This document shows, in pieces, positions 1 through 8,539 of a stretch of 64,000 bases of DNA; position 1 is the stretch's first letter, and each line of letters begins with the position of its first letter. The stretch covers positions 1 through 64,000 of the forward strand of contig JAVJQK010000007.1 in NCBI GenBank assembly GCA_040218145.1. The letters run 5' to 3'. A program made the position numbers and the translations under genes. The notes beneath the pieces are model-generated. The model did not search any database and was not told where the DNA came from. It saw nothing but the letters and a program-made list of their open reading frames with translations. Source of the DNA: Sandaracinaceae bacterium (GTDB lineage Bacteria; Myxococcota_A; Polyangia; Polyangiales; Sandaracinaceae).

Positions 1-2
1 AG

Positions 3-128
3 ACGTTCCGGGCGAGACACGCCGAGTGCAAGGAGCGGTGGTGCGCGGGGGACCGGAGCGTGGTGTTCCCGGCGGGCACGTACTGGATGAAGAAGCACCA
101 CGCGGCGGCGTGCGAGCCGTTCCCGTAG
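3..128 (+). CDS. C-terminal end of a possible transposase (partial)
   Basis: An open frame runs in from the left edge and ends at TAG 126-128, giving 41 residues that contain the stretch SVVFPAGTYWMKKHHAAACE. Ends of the type 'VVFPAGTYWLR' recall the C-termini of IS200-like/REP-associated tyrosine transposases (RAYTs) in myxobacteria. That comparison is from memory. The catalytic part lies outside the window, so the family cannot be confirmed. The downstream 227 bp (129-355) hold no gene or repeat that I can see. Confidence 0.4.
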   Translation, partial: TFRARHAECKERWCAGDRSVVFPAGTYWMKKHHAAACEPFP

Positions 129-355
129 ATCGGCGCTGATCCCGAGAGTCTCATCGTGACCCTGGTGGCATCGCGCCGCCGGGGTCCGTCTGCGTCTCGT
201 GCGGGAGTGTCTTGGGGCTCGTCGTGCGGCCTCTTCGGGGTCGATCTCGGGAGCTCGAGGGGCCAGGGTCGCCCGCCGCGGCCCCAAGCGGCGTCGAGTT
301 GCGGACGTATCACAAGTTTAGTTGACCCGGTACCAGGGGCCGGCTTTTCTCAGCC

Positions 356-2233
356 TCAGATCAGCGGGTTGATGCGCTCGAGGTCGGAGCCGCCGGCGTA
401 GCCGTAGCTGCCGACCGAGTGGTAGCCGTAGACCGTGATGCCGACGGGCCGGGCGGCGTCGACGGTATGGGCGCCGGCGTCGACCGGGCAGGTCACCGCC
501 TCGTAGTTGGTGCCGTCGATCTCCCCGGCGGGCTCGTAGGTGCAGCGGGACATGAACTCGTCGCCGCGGATGTCTCCGCCGTCCAGGAGCACGCTCGTGC
601 CGACCGGGGCGCTGATCACCACGTAGTCCACGCTGAAGGTGCTCGGGGTGAGGAAGACGTAGCTCTCGCGGTACTGCTGGTAAGGCGGATAGAGGATCAT
701 CGAGGGGTCGCCGCCGTGGCCGCTCTTCCAGTCGTCGACCCAGCCCTGGCTGACCAGGATCTGCTCGATGCTCACCGGGGCGTCGGCGCGCATGACGAAC
801 GAGCGCTGGGAGTAGAACTCTCGCCACTGGCCCGGCTCGAGCACGAAGGAGTCGTTCGGGGCCGGGAGGTTGGTCGTGATCGTGGTCCGCGCGCGGTCCG
901 ACATGACCCGGTAGATGTCTGGCTCCGCCCAGGAGCGACCGCGCTGCGGGCTACGCGTCATGACGAAGTCACGGCCCCACGCGGTGGTCGGGAAGACCTG
1001 CTCCTCGAGGTGCTCGGTGCAACACCAGTCGTCCGGCGCGCCGCCGGGCGGGGTCGGCACGCCGTCCGTGTTCAGCGGCGCGATGCCCCGCTCTCCACCA
1101 CTGAAGACCGCCACGGGCGCGCTCGACTCGACGACGGTGCCCGTCAGGTCTCCAGGCGCCCCGTCGCTCTCCAGGTTGAGCACGTCGTACGCACCCAGCA
1201 CGGTCTCGTAGACCTCGCCCGCGGCGAGCGGGCCGATGCCCAGGCCGTAGTTGTCCCCCACGATCGGCGCGCCCGCGGTGACCCGCACTGTGGTCCCCGC
1301 CTGGGTGCCGACGATGGTCACGAAGGAGCGATCCGGGATGCCCTCGATGTTGCCGAACGGCTCGATCGGGTTCGCGCTCCCCCATCCCAGGATCCGATGA
1401 TGCCCGTCCAACCCGCTGGCCGGGATCAGGAGCGAGGCGTCGTTCGAGAACGACTGGACGATCGGGTTGAACTGATACGCGACGACCGGGAAGTTCGTGG
1501 TGATGCGATAGGCGTGGCTGCTCAACCAGGTGCCCCGCGTGTCGGCGTTGTCGGTCTGAGGCCCGTCCACCTCACGCTGGTCCAGCGAGATCTCGAGCAC
1601 GTCCCGCGGACCGACGGTCCCCTGGAAGACCTGTCGCTCCACCGGCGCCGAGCCCAGCGGCGCGTCGTTGACGAAGACCCGCACCGTCGCGGTCACGTCC
1701 GAGGGGTTCGCGATGGCCACCGCGTACTGCTCCGAGTAGGCGTCCTCACTCACCAGGGGCCCGTTCGCGTACGCGTTGTCGAGGTCCACCGCCCAGTACT
1801 CGCAGCCGATGTTCGAGCGGTTCGACACCGCCTCCTCACACGCACCCCGACACTGCCCCACGCGTCCGGCGGCGCTGCACACCTCGTCCCCCGCGCAGCT
1901 GGTCTCGATGTCGTATCCCGAGCCGTCCGCGCGGCAACGGTAGAGGTCGGAGCCGTTGCACATGTAGTGGTCGGGCCGACACGCGACGCAGCCGACGCCC
2001 TCGGCGCAGACGGTGTCCCCGGTGCACGTCATCTCCGGAACGAGCTCTCCGCCGAGGCACCTCGCGACCACCTCGCCCGGCTCACAGTAGGTGCGCCCGT
2101 TCTCGCATGGGCCAGCGTCCGCCACCGACCCGTCCGGGTTCCCCGGGGGCATGCCACCCCCGGTGCTGCAGGCCGCCAGCGTGAGGACGAGGGTGAAGAC
2201 CGAAGCGAAGGCTCGAGCTGCGTGATGTGCCAT
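356..2233 (-). CDS. IgGFc-binding-like secreted lipoprotein
   Basis: 625 residues. The N-terminus is a lipoprotein signal with lipobox LAAC (Cys about 22), followed by a Gly/Pro/Asp-rich linker. Residues ~40-135 form a cysteine-rich module with repeated C-x(5-8)-C spacing. The remaining ~450 residues match the IgGFc-binding N-terminal family common in myxobacteria. Seen in it are alternating beta-rich segments, a WCCTEHLEEQ..P motif (residues ~400-415) and a GRDFVMTRSP segment. It is presumably anchored on the outer membrane and adhesive, but the ligand is unknown. It is transcribed towards the window edge and is not obviously in an operon. The ATG at 2233 is chosen because the signal peptide starts directly there. 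Confidence 0.82.
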   Translation of the reverse strand: MAHHAARAFASVFTLVLTLAACSTGGGMPPGNPDGSVADAGPCENGRTYCEPGEVVARCLGGELVPEMTCTGDTVCAEGVGCVACRPDHYMCNGSDLYRCRADGSGYDIETSCAGDEVCSAAGRVGQCRGACEEAVSNRSNIGCEYWAVDLDNAYANGPLVSEDAYSEQYAVAIANPSDVTATVRVFVNDAPLGSAPVERQVFQGTVGPRDVLEISLDQREVDGPQTDNADTRGTWLSSHAYRITTNFPVVAYQFNPIVQSFSNDASLLIPASGLDGHHRILGWGSANPIEPFGNIEGIPDRSFVTIVGTQAGTTVRVTAGAPIVGDNYGLGIGPLAAGEVYETVLGAYDVLNLESDGAPGDLTGTVVESSAPVAVFSGGERGIAPLNTDGVPTPPGGAPDDWCCTEHLEEQVFPTTAWGRDFVMTRSPQRGRSWAEPDIYRVMSDRARTTITTNLPAPNDSFVLEPGQWREFYSQRSFVMRADAPVSIEQILVSQGWVDDWKSGHGGDPSMILYPPYQQYRESYVFLTPSTFSVDYVVISAPVGTSVLLDGGDIRGDEFMSRCTYEPAGEIDGTNYEAVTCPVDAGAHTVDAARPVGITVYGYHSVGSYGYAGGSDLERINPLI

Positions 2234-2298
2234 CGCGCCACCCGTGCGCCCGCGCCACCGTCAGCGATCACGAGGAGGGCAGGCCCTTGTGCGTTCCG

Positions 2299-3489
2299 TC
2301 ACCAGACATACACGGCCTCTTCACCGTGTCGCTCCACGAGCGCGTCGACGTGGGCCAGCAAGAACTGCCGCCGCGCCTCGAGGTTTCGGAGCTGCCGCGG
2401 GTCCAGGGTCGGCGCGAGGGGATCCTCCGCCAGCCGCGCCTGGTAGGCGTCCACGTCCAGGCTCCGCACCGCATCGACGGTCGAGCGGCGGAAGCGCTGC
2501 ACCTGCCGGAGCCGCCGATCCATCAGCGGGATGCGCGCCCGGCCGAGGGTGAACGCGGCGGCGTTGTCCAGGAACATCAGGGGCCCGCCCTCGCCGACGG
2601 TGCGGATGTTCGTGTTGTTGCCACCCCAGCGGTCGAGGTTGTGGCTGAGGTAGTCGAAGACGATCAGATCACTCATCTCCGCCGGACGGTCCGCGACGTC
2701 CGGCTCGGGCGCCGCCGGCACGGTGCGGGTCCGCCCCGCGGCCCGCGCGCGCCGGTACGCCCCAGGGCGCTGGAACGGAGAGATCTCGGGCGGCTCGCCC
2801 TCGATCAGGAGCCAGCGCTCCCACCCGTCGGGCAGCGCGACGGGGCGGAGCCGCTCGGGCACCCACCAGATGAACGCGCCCTCGATCGTGCCGTCCGCGC
2901 CCGGCCGCAGCTCGTCCACCCGCGCGTCCGAAGACGCCACCGCGGCGAGCGCGTCGTGCGGCAGGGCCCGCGCGACCGACGGCGCGGTCCGACCGAACCC
3001 GAGCTCGCGGTCGAGGTGGTACGCGGCGATCTCCGCCGTCCAGTTCATCCCGTTGAACGACTGCGCGGGCTTGAAGTAGCCCTCGGTGCCGTCGTCGAGG
3101 GTGACGCGGAAGGAGAGCGAGCGGCCGCCGTGTCCTCGGCGCACCTCGGCGACGTCCCCGCGCGAGAGCGCGCGTCGGATCGGCGCGTCCCGGTGCTCGA
3201 AGAAGCGGTCGGCGCGCACGGCCTGCGCAGGCGGCGCCGGCGCTTCGTCCGCCACCGCGCGCTCGGCCACTTCGACGGCGACGAGCGCGGCCGCGACCTC
3301 GGCGGAGACCTCGGCCTCCTCCTGGACGAGCTCCTTGCTCTGCTTGGGCGCCAGGTTCGCCGCGCCAGCGCTCGCGGAGGCCGGACCCTGACCGAGGGCG
3401 ATCAGCAGCAGGATCAGACCCACCCCCCGCCACTTCATCCGGGTCGACCGTGTCCAGCTTGCCGCGCTCCCGTTTCCAAGCTTCCTCAT
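2299..3489 (-). CDS. Secreted FAM20/four-jointed-like atypical kinase
   Basis: 396 residues from the ATG at 3489, which has a GGGGAGGAAG ribosome site on the minus strand about 11 nt upstream. A second ATG at 3438 would give a tighter signal peptide (MKWRGVGLILLLIALG) but has no visible Shine-Dalgarno. After the signal and an Ala/Glu-rich helical stretch comes a kinase-like domain. It contains GTEGYFKPAQSFNG (nucleotide-binding strand and Lys), FDYLSHNLDRWGGNNTN (residues ~278-294, like the catalytic Asp-Arg loop with a downstream Asn) and MFLDNAAAF (~305-313, like the metal-binding HLDNG of FAM20). FAM20/four-jointed enzymes phosphorylate secreted proteins or sugars in animal Golgi; bacterial relatives are poorly characterised. 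The family assignment comes from motif order. The substrate is unknown. It is divergent from a phosphodiester glycosidase gene. Confidence 0.7.
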   Translation of the reverse strand: MRKLGNGSAASWTRSTRMKWRGVGLILLLIALGQGPASASAGAANLAPKQSKELVQEEAEVSAEVAAALVAVEVAERAVADEAPAPPAQAVRADRFFEHRDAPIRRALSRGDVAEVRRGHGGRSLSFRVTLDDGTEGYFKPAQSFNGMNWTAEIAAYHLDRELGFGRTAPSVARALPHDALAAVASSDARVDELRPGADGTIEGAFIWWVPERLRPVALPDGWERWLLIEGEPPEISPFQRPGAYRRARAAGRTRTVPAAPEPDVADRPAEMSDLIVFDYLSHNLDRWGGNNTNIRTVGEGGPLMFLDNAAAFTLGRARIPLMDRRLRQVQRFRRSTVDAVRSLDVDAYQARLAEDPLAPTLDPRQLRNLEARRQFLLAHVDALVERHGEEAVYVW

Positions 3490-3580
3490 CTTCGCGCCTT
3501 CCTCCCCGGGAAATCCCCGTGTTTCGAGGGACGCTGCAGGGAGCGGGCCAGCGGATCGGTGGTTGCAGTGGGTCGTCTCC

Positions 3581-4693
3581 GTGAAGACGTCGCTCATCGT
3601 GGTCCTCCTGCTCCTTCCCCTGACCGCGCTCGCGCAGGAGGGGGAGATCCCGCGCACGCTCGACGCCCCCACCGATGTCTGGACCGAGCCCAACCCGGGC
3701 CTCCGTCACCTCGACCGCCGCTACGCGCGCCCCTCCATCCGCGTGCACGCGCTCGTCGTCGACACCCGCGTCGAGGGGGTCCGGCTCGTCGCCACCCCGG
3801 AGTCGGAGCGCTGGGGCACGGTGACCGACTTCGCCGAGCGCCACGAGGCCGCGGCCGCCATCAACGGAGGCTTCTGGGGTCTCTGGCAGAGCCCACACGG
3901 GATCACGGCCGGCGGCGGCGCGCTCTGGGAGCGGAGCACCCCCGATCCGGACTTCGGTCACTTCGGCGTGCTCGCGAGCGGCCGCGGCGTGGTGCGCGGC
4001 CCGGGAGAAGGCGAGGACGATCGCAGCCTGGCGCAGCTCAGCGAGGCGGTCGCCGGTCGGCCCATCCTCGTCGACGCCGGCCAGGTCGACACCGCTGGGC
4101 TCGACGCGTTCGAGGCCGCGAACCTCCGGCAGCCGCGCACCGCCGTCGGGGTGTCCCGAGACGGCCGCACCTTCGTGCTCGCGGTCGTCGACGGCCGCCA
4201 GGGCCACAGCGTCGGCTTCACCCTCTATCAGCTGGCCCGGCTGCTGGTGGAGCTGGGCGCGCACCGCGCGATCAACCTCGACGGCGGCGGCTCGAGCGCG
4301 ATGGTGGTCTCTCGCGAAGGCGGCCTCGTGACGTCGCCCGCGCGCGGGCGCTGGGTGCGCGCCCTCGGCCTCGGGGAAGAGGAGACCCGGCAGGTGCGCA
4401 CGGAGGACGGCGCCACCGACGTGTACGTGCGCGGCGTCGAGCGCGAGGTGATGAACCACATCGCGGTGATCGCGCCGCCCCCGACCCACGACGTCGCGGT
4501 GCGCGGGGTGGACAGCGCGCTCGCCGATGGGCTCGGGCCTTCGGACCGCGGCGTCGCCGTCCTGGCTCCCGCCCGCTCGTCCCCGATTCGCCTGGGCCAG
4601 CTCCGGGAGGTGCTGATTCCGGCCCTCTACCTCACCGCTCCAGCCCTGCTCCTGCTGGGCGTCGTGGTGCTTCGACGCCGCCGCCTCTCATGA
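3581..4693 (+). CDS. Phosphodiester glycosidase (NAGPA-like), membrane-anchored
   Basis: 370 residues from GTG 3581, which begins directly with a signal peptide (KTSLIVVLLLLPLTALA). An ATG six codons upstream (3563) is less likely. The body carries the NAGPA/phosphodiester glycosidase signature: AAAINGGFWG at ~92-101 and INLDGGGSSAMVV at ~229-241, with the conserved Asp-Gly-Gly-Gly-Ser core. The C-terminus has one hydrophobic helix (ALYLTAPALLLLGVVV) followed by RRRR, so it should sit in a membrane facing the periplasm. The family hydrolyses sugar-1-phosphodiesters; in bacteria it often acts on exopolysaccharide or wall glycans. The last 6 nt overlap the convergent hslO gene. Its divergent neighbour is the FAM20-like kinase. 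Confidence 0.85.
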   Translation: MKTSLIVVLLLLPLTALAQEGEIPRTLDAPTDVWTEPNPGLRHLDRRYARPSIRVHALVVDTRVEGVRLVATPESERWGTVTDFAERHEAAAAINGGFWGLWQSPHGITAGGGALWERSTPDPDFGHFGVLASGRGVVRGPGEGEDDRSLAQLSEAVAGRPILVDAGQVDTAGLDAFEAANLRQPRTAVGVSRDGRTFVLAVVDGRQGHSVGFTLYQLARLLVELGAHRAINLDGGGSSAMVVSREGGLVTSPARGRWVRALGLGEEETRQVRTEDGATDVYVRGVEREVMNHIAVIAPPPTHDVAVRGVDSALADGLGPSDRGVAVLAPARSSPIRLGQLREVLIPALYLTAPALLLLGVVVLRRRRLS

Positions 4694-5554
4694 GGTCGAG
4701 AGCAGCCCGGCCAGCGCCGAGGGCGGGATCTCGTAGACCTTGCTGCAGTAATCGCAGGTGATGTGCAGCGACTCCTCGCTCGACATCAGGTCCTCGATGT
4801 CGGTGCGCGGCAGGGTCGCGAGGCTGCTGAGCACCCGGACGGAGCTGCAGTGACACCCGAAGCGGAGCGCGGTGTCCTGCGTCTTCTCGAAGGGCATCTG
4901 CCACAAGATCTCGGAGAGCATCTCGTCGGGGTCGCTCTGGATGGCTCGCACCACCTTGGGGATGTCGGAGAAGTCCGCGTCGAGACGCTCGGTCATCACC
5001 GCGAGCGGCGCCCGACTCACCTCGGGCAGGAGCTGCACCAGGTATCCGCCCGCCGCGACCAGCTCGTCGCCGTCGAACACACACCCCACGCGGGCCACCG
5101 ACGTGATCTGCTCGGAGCTCTGGAAGTAGCCCATCAGCGCGCCGCTGATCCCCGACGCGGGCACCTCGACCATGCCCTGATTGACCGCGCCCGTCGGGAG
5201 GGTCCGCATCATCACGAGCACCGCGCCGGGCTCGATCGACACCTCGTCGAGCCCCTTCGGCCGCTGGATGAGCCCGCGCGCGCTCCCGTCGGGGTGGCTG
5301 TCGCCGACGAGCGTCCCGCGCTGGTCGGGCCCCCGCACGATACCTTGCACGCGGTAGGTGGGGGCCATGGTCAGGCGCACGAGGATCGTCCCGCTCAGCA
5401 CGTCCGCGAGGTTCTTCGCGTTGTCACCGGTGATCTCCTGCGCGTCGATGGATCGACGCACGGTCTCGGTGGTGCGCATGACGATGACGCGAAAGGCGCC
5501 GTCGTGGGTGACCGCCGTCACGGCGCGATCGGGGCTCGCTTCACTCTCAGCCAT
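4688..5554 (-). CDS. hslO: 33-kDa redox-regulated chaperone Hsp33
   Basis: 288 residues, the usual length for Hsp33, a cytoplasmic holdase that unfolds and activates when its zinc site is oxidised. All four zinc-binding cysteines are present near the C-terminus as C-x-C (CHC, ~234-236) and C-x2-C (CDYC, ~267-270), about 31 residues apart. The N-terminal part has the family's substrate-binding fold motifs, such as TMAPTYRVQGIVRG and ASGGISGA-like segments. It is a stand-alone gene, convergent with the glycosidase gene (6-nt overlap of the 3' ends). Its start is ATG 5554. Confidence 0.9.
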   Translation of the reverse strand: MAESEASPDRAVTAVTHDGAFRVIVMRTTETVRRSIDAQEITGDNAKNLADVLSGTILVRLTMAPTYRVQGIVRGPDQRGTLVGDSHPDGSARGLIQRPKGLDEVSIEPGAVLVMMRTLPTGAVNQGMVEVPASGISGALMGYFQSSEQITSVARVGCVFDGDELVAAGGYLVQLLPEVSRAPLAVMTERLDADFSDIPKVVRAIQSDPDEMLSEILWQMPFEKTQDTALRFGCHCSSVRVLSSLATLPRTDIEDLMSSEESLHITCDYCSKVYEIPPSALAGLLSTS

Positions 5555-5639
5555 GGTGACGCCAGGTGTACGTCTCCAGGGCCTTCGGCGCCACGACGCT
5601 TCTTTGCCCGGAGCACCCCGGGCGCGGCATCATTGGATC

Positions 5640-6647
5640 GTGGCGGAGAGCGAGCGTCAGAGGCTCGGCGACATGCTGGTGGCAGCCGGCCTGGTGACCG
5701 AGGAGCAGGTCGAGGAGGCGCTGGCCAAGCAGAAGCAGCTCGGCCAGCGGCTGGGCGAGACCCTGGTCAGCCTGGGCTACGTGAGCGAGCCCCAGATGAC
5801 CCAGATCGTCTCCAACCAGCTCACCATCCCCTGGGTGAATCTGTATCACGTGGACTTCAGTCGCGAGCTGCTCGACCTCGTGCCGGCCAGCCTCGCGCAA
5901 GAACACTCCCTCGTCCCGGTGTACGTTCGGAACGTCCGTAGCCAGGGCGATACCCTCTACATCGCGATGGAGGACCCGATGAACCTGGACGTCCTCCAGC
6001 TCGTCGCCGACCGGGTGGGCTTGCCGGTCAAGCCCATGGTCGCGTCGCCGACCGACATCCAGAACGCCATCCGCGTCTACTATCTCGGGCTCGCCCCGCT
6101 CGAGGAGGCGCCGAAGAAGTCCTCGCTCCCCGCCCCGCGCCGGTCCGACATCGAGGAGCTCGAGCTGGGCGACGACGAGCTGCAGGAGCTCGCCGACAGC
6201 ATGGCGCCCCCCGCCGCGGCATCGCCCGACGAAGGCGCTCCCGCCGACGGAGAGGTGGAAGAGGACGAGGGGCCCACCGCCACGCCGTCGATCCCGCCCC
6301 CGGCTCGTCCGGCGGGCGGCTTCCTCACCCTGACCCTGCTCGACGGCACGCAGGTGCGGCTGCCCTCCCCGGGCGCGAAGAAGGCCGCGGCGGAGACAGA
6401 AGAAGAAGAGAAGCCGGCGGAGCGCGGGCTGACCACGCGCGACCTGATCCACGCGCTCCAGGCGCGCGCCGCGGGCGAAGACGTCTCGGACGTGGTGGCC
6501 GAAGATCAGTGGGAGCCGCTCGTGGCCGCGCTGCTCTCGGTGCTGCTCCGCAAAGGCCTCATCTCCGACTGGGAGTTCGTCGACGAGTGGAAGAAGCAGC
6601 TCCGCAAGGTGAGCCGCGCGGCGAAGAAGAAGCGACGAGACGAATGA
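5640..6647 (+). CDS. GspE_N (MshEN)-domain protein
   Basis: 335 residues from GTG 5640. Residues ~1-150 are a GspE N-terminal/MshEN domain (RLGDMLVAAGLVTEEQVEEAL..., GQRLGETLVSLGYVSE). This fold occurs at the N-terminus of type II secretion/type IV pilus ATPases and binds c-di-GMP in some members. No ATPase domain follows. Instead there is an acidic, Pro/Glu-rich linker (~170-240) and a short helical C-terminal domain ending in a basic tail (KKQLRKVSRAAKKKRRDE). Such stand-alone proteins are numerous in myxobacteria and may work in gliding, secretion or signalling. It is coupled by an ATGA overlap to the following dehydrogenase gene. Confidence 0.8.
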   Translation: MAESERQRLGDMLVAAGLVTEEQVEEALAKQKQLGQRLGETLVSLGYVSEPQMTQIVSNQLTIPWVNLYHVDFSRELLDLVPASLAQEHSLVPVYVRNVRSQGDTLYIAMEDPMNLDVLQLVADRVGLPVKPMVASPTDIQNAIRVYYLGLAPLEEAPKKSSLPAPRRSDIEELELGDDELQELADSMAPPAAASPDEGAPADGEVEEDEGPTATPSIPPPARPAGGFLTLTLLDGTQVRLPSPGAKKAAAETEEEEKPAERGLTTRDLIHALQARAAGEDVSDVVAEDQWEPLVAALLSVLLRKGLISDWEFVDEWKKQLRKVSRAAKKKRRDE

Positions 6648-7591
6648 CCTTCTTTCTCACCCGCCCGCTCTCGATCGATCCGAAGGAGGTCGTCCGAGGC
6701 GAGGTCGAGGTCCGGACCTTCGAGCACGTGCGCGTGCCCACCCGCGACGAGATCGCGCGCGGCGCCCGTGGCTGCTCCACCCTCCTCACCCTCGTCAGCG
6801 ACCCCATCGACGCGACCCTGCTCGACGCCCTGCCCGAGCTGAAGCACGTCGCCCAGGTCGCCGTCGGCTACGACAACGTCGACGTCGAGGCCTGCCGACA
6901 GCGCGGCGTGATCGTCACCCACACCCCGGGCGTCTTGACCGACGCGACGGCCGACCTCGCGATGACGCTGCTCCTCGCGGTCGCGCGCCGGGTCCGCGAG
7001 GGGGAGCAGCTGCTCCGCGACGGACGCTTCGACGGCTGGTCTCCGACCATGTTGCTCGGCATGGAGCTCCGGGGCCGCGTGCTCGGGATCTACGGCTTCG
7101 GCCGGATCGGGAGAGCGGTCGCGGCGCGCGCGCGGGCCTTCGGCATGGAGGTCGTCTACTGCTCCCGGTCCGAGGTCCCGGGCGAAGACGCGCGCCGGGT
7201 GAGCTTCGACGCGCTCCTCGCCGAGAGCGACGTCATCAGCGTGCACGCGCCGCTGACCGACGAGACCCGGCACGCCTTCGGCGCCGACGCCCTCGCCGCG
7301 ATGAAGCAGGGCTCGATCCTGATCAACACCGCCCGGGGCCCGATCGTGGACGAGCGCGCGCTCGCCGCCGCGCTCGAGTCCGGCCCGCTCTTCGGCGCGG
7401 GCCTCGACGTCTACGAGCACGAGCCGGCCGTGCACCTTCAGCTGCTCGATCGCGACGACGTGGTGCTCCTGCCCCACCTCGGGAGCGCGACCTCCGCCGC
7501 CCGGCGCCGCATGGCCGAGACGGCGCTCCACGACGCGCTCGCGGTGCATCGCGGAGAGGCGCCCTCGTTCCTCGTGCCGGAGCTCGCGTGA
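6644..7591 (+). CDS. D-2-hydroxyacid dehydrogenase (glyoxylate/hydroxypyruvate reductase type)
   Basis: 315 residues from the ATG at 6644, which overlaps the previous TGA (ATGA). It contains the family's Rossmann motif GIYGFGRIG (~146-154), the catalytic Arg in NTARGPIVDE, the Glu in DVYEHEP and the His in LLPHLGSAT. It belongs to the NAD(P)-dependent D-isomer-specific 2-hydroxyacid dehydrogenases and most resembles glyoxylate/hydroxypyruvate reductases, a cytoplasmic reduction of 2-oxoacids. The specificity cannot be read from the motifs. It lies in a tightly coupled trio with the GspE_N and PLD-like genes. Confidence 0.88.
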   Translation: MTFFLTRPLSIDPKEVVRGEVEVRTFEHVRVPTRDEIARGARGCSTLLTLVSDPIDATLLDALPELKHVAQVAVGYDNVDVEACRQRGVIVTHTPGVLTDATADLAMTLLLAVARRVREGEQLLRDGRFDGWSPTMLLGMELRGRVLGIYGFGRIGRAVAARARAFGMEVVYCSRSEVPGEDARRVSFDALLAESDVISVHAPLTDETRHAFGADALAAMKQGSILINTARGPIVDERALAAALESGPLFGAGLDVYEHEPAVHLQLLDRDDVVLLPHLGSATSAARRRMAETALHDALAVHRGEAPSFLVPELA

Positions 7592-8160
7592 GCTTCGACT
7601 TCACGGCCCCCTCGCGCCCGGTGGGCCTGTCCCTCGTCGGCGGCCGCGGTCACTACGAGTCGGTCGTCGCGGCGGTCCAGGGAGCCAAGATCAGCGTCTG
7701 GATCGCGACGGCGAACCTCAAGGAGCTGATGGTCGAGGAGGCGTCGATCGGCCGCAAGAAGCGCTGGCGCAGCGTGCTCGAGATCTTCGATCGTCTCGCC
7801 CAGCGCGGGGTCGAGCTCCGCATCCTGCACGCGGGCTTCCCCTCGCGCGCGTTCCGGGACGCGTTCGACCGTCACCCGCGGCTCGTCGAGGGCGGCCTCG
7901 CTCTGCGCCAGTGTCCGCGCGTGCACCTCAAAACGGTCATCGTCGACGGGCGCCAGATCTACCTCGGCAGCGCCAACTGGACCGGCGCCGGGCTCGGGGC
8001 GAAGGGCGACGCGAGGCGGAACTTCGAGCTCGGCATCTGGAGCGACGACGAGCCCTTGCTCGACCACGTCCAGGGCCTCTACGAGCGCCTCTGGAGGGGC
8101 ACGGAGTGCGCGGCGTGCGGCCGGAGAGACGTCTGCGACGACCCGCTCGACACTCTTTGA
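7588..8160 (+). CDS. Single-domain phospholipase D-like protein
   Basis: 190 residues from GTG 7588, overlapping the preceding TGA as GTGA. There is one HKD motif, HLKTVIVDGRQIYLGSANWTG (His ~112), followed by the typical Gly-Ser-x-Asn-Trp-Thr. A single HKD site means it would need to dimerise, as Nuc-type PLD nucleases do. There is no signal peptide, so it is probably cytoplasmic. The C-terminus has a C-x2-C...C cluster (CAACGRRDVC) that may bind metal. Substrates in this superfamily range from phospholipid to DNA; nothing here decides which. It is the last gene of the 5640-8160 operon. Confidence 0.8.
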   Translation: MSFDFTAPSRPVGLSLVGGRGHYESVVAAVQGAKISVWIATANLKELMVEEASIGRKKRWRSVLEIFDRLAQRGVELRILHAGFPSRAFRDAFDRHPRLVEGGLALRQCPRVHLKTVIVDGRQIYLGSANWTGAGLGAKGDARRNFELGIWSDDEPLLDHVQGLYERLWRGTECAACGRRDVCDDPLDTL

Positions 8161-8203
8161 GCGAGCCAGAGAAGATCGCGCGGCGCCGTGCGTCCGAGCC
8201 CCC

Positions 8204-8539
8204 ATGCGAACCCTCGCCCTCTCCGTGCTCCTCCTCGCGCTGCCGCTCGGCGCCTCGGCCCAGGCCACCGAGATCCAGGAGACCCTCCGTCAGGCGCACC
8301 CCGCGATCCGCGCGTGCGTCGAGCGCTCCGTCGCCGCCGGCGAGCAGCCCGCCGACCGCGTCGACGTCATGACGCGCATCGAGCCGTCGGGCCGCGTCTC
8401 CGAGGCGCGCGTGTCCCGACCCGAGGCGCACCCCCGCTTCGCGCGCTGCGTCGAGTCCGCCGTGGAGCGCCTCCGCTTCCCGCGCCAGGCGGAGGCGGTG
8501 ACGGTCCGCTTCCCCCTATGGACCGCTCCCCGCCGCTGA
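8204..8539 (+). CDS. Small secreted protein with TonB-C/AgmX-like region
   Basis: 111 residues with a signal peptide (MRTLALSVLLLALPLGASAQ). The mature part, with two Cys (~45 and ~87) and the sequence pattern V..RIEPSGRVSEARV...FARCVESAVERLRFP, looks like the AgmX/PglI or TonB C-terminal domain found at the ends of many myxobacterial envelope proteins. It is likely periplasmic. Its last 24 nt overlap the 3' end of the convergent gene at 8516-9811. Confidence 0.68.
   Translation: MRTLALSVLLLALPLGASAQATEIQETLRQAHPAIRACVERSVAAGEQPADRVDVMTRIEPSGRVSEARVSRPEAHPRFARCVESAVERLRFPRQAEAVTVRFPLWTAPRR

Noticed and set aside
2227-4761. An 844-codon frame opposite the FAM20-like gene.
   Set aside because: It lacks any motif and overlaps the kinase gene antisense and the glycosidase gene out of frame, both of which carry clear family motifs.
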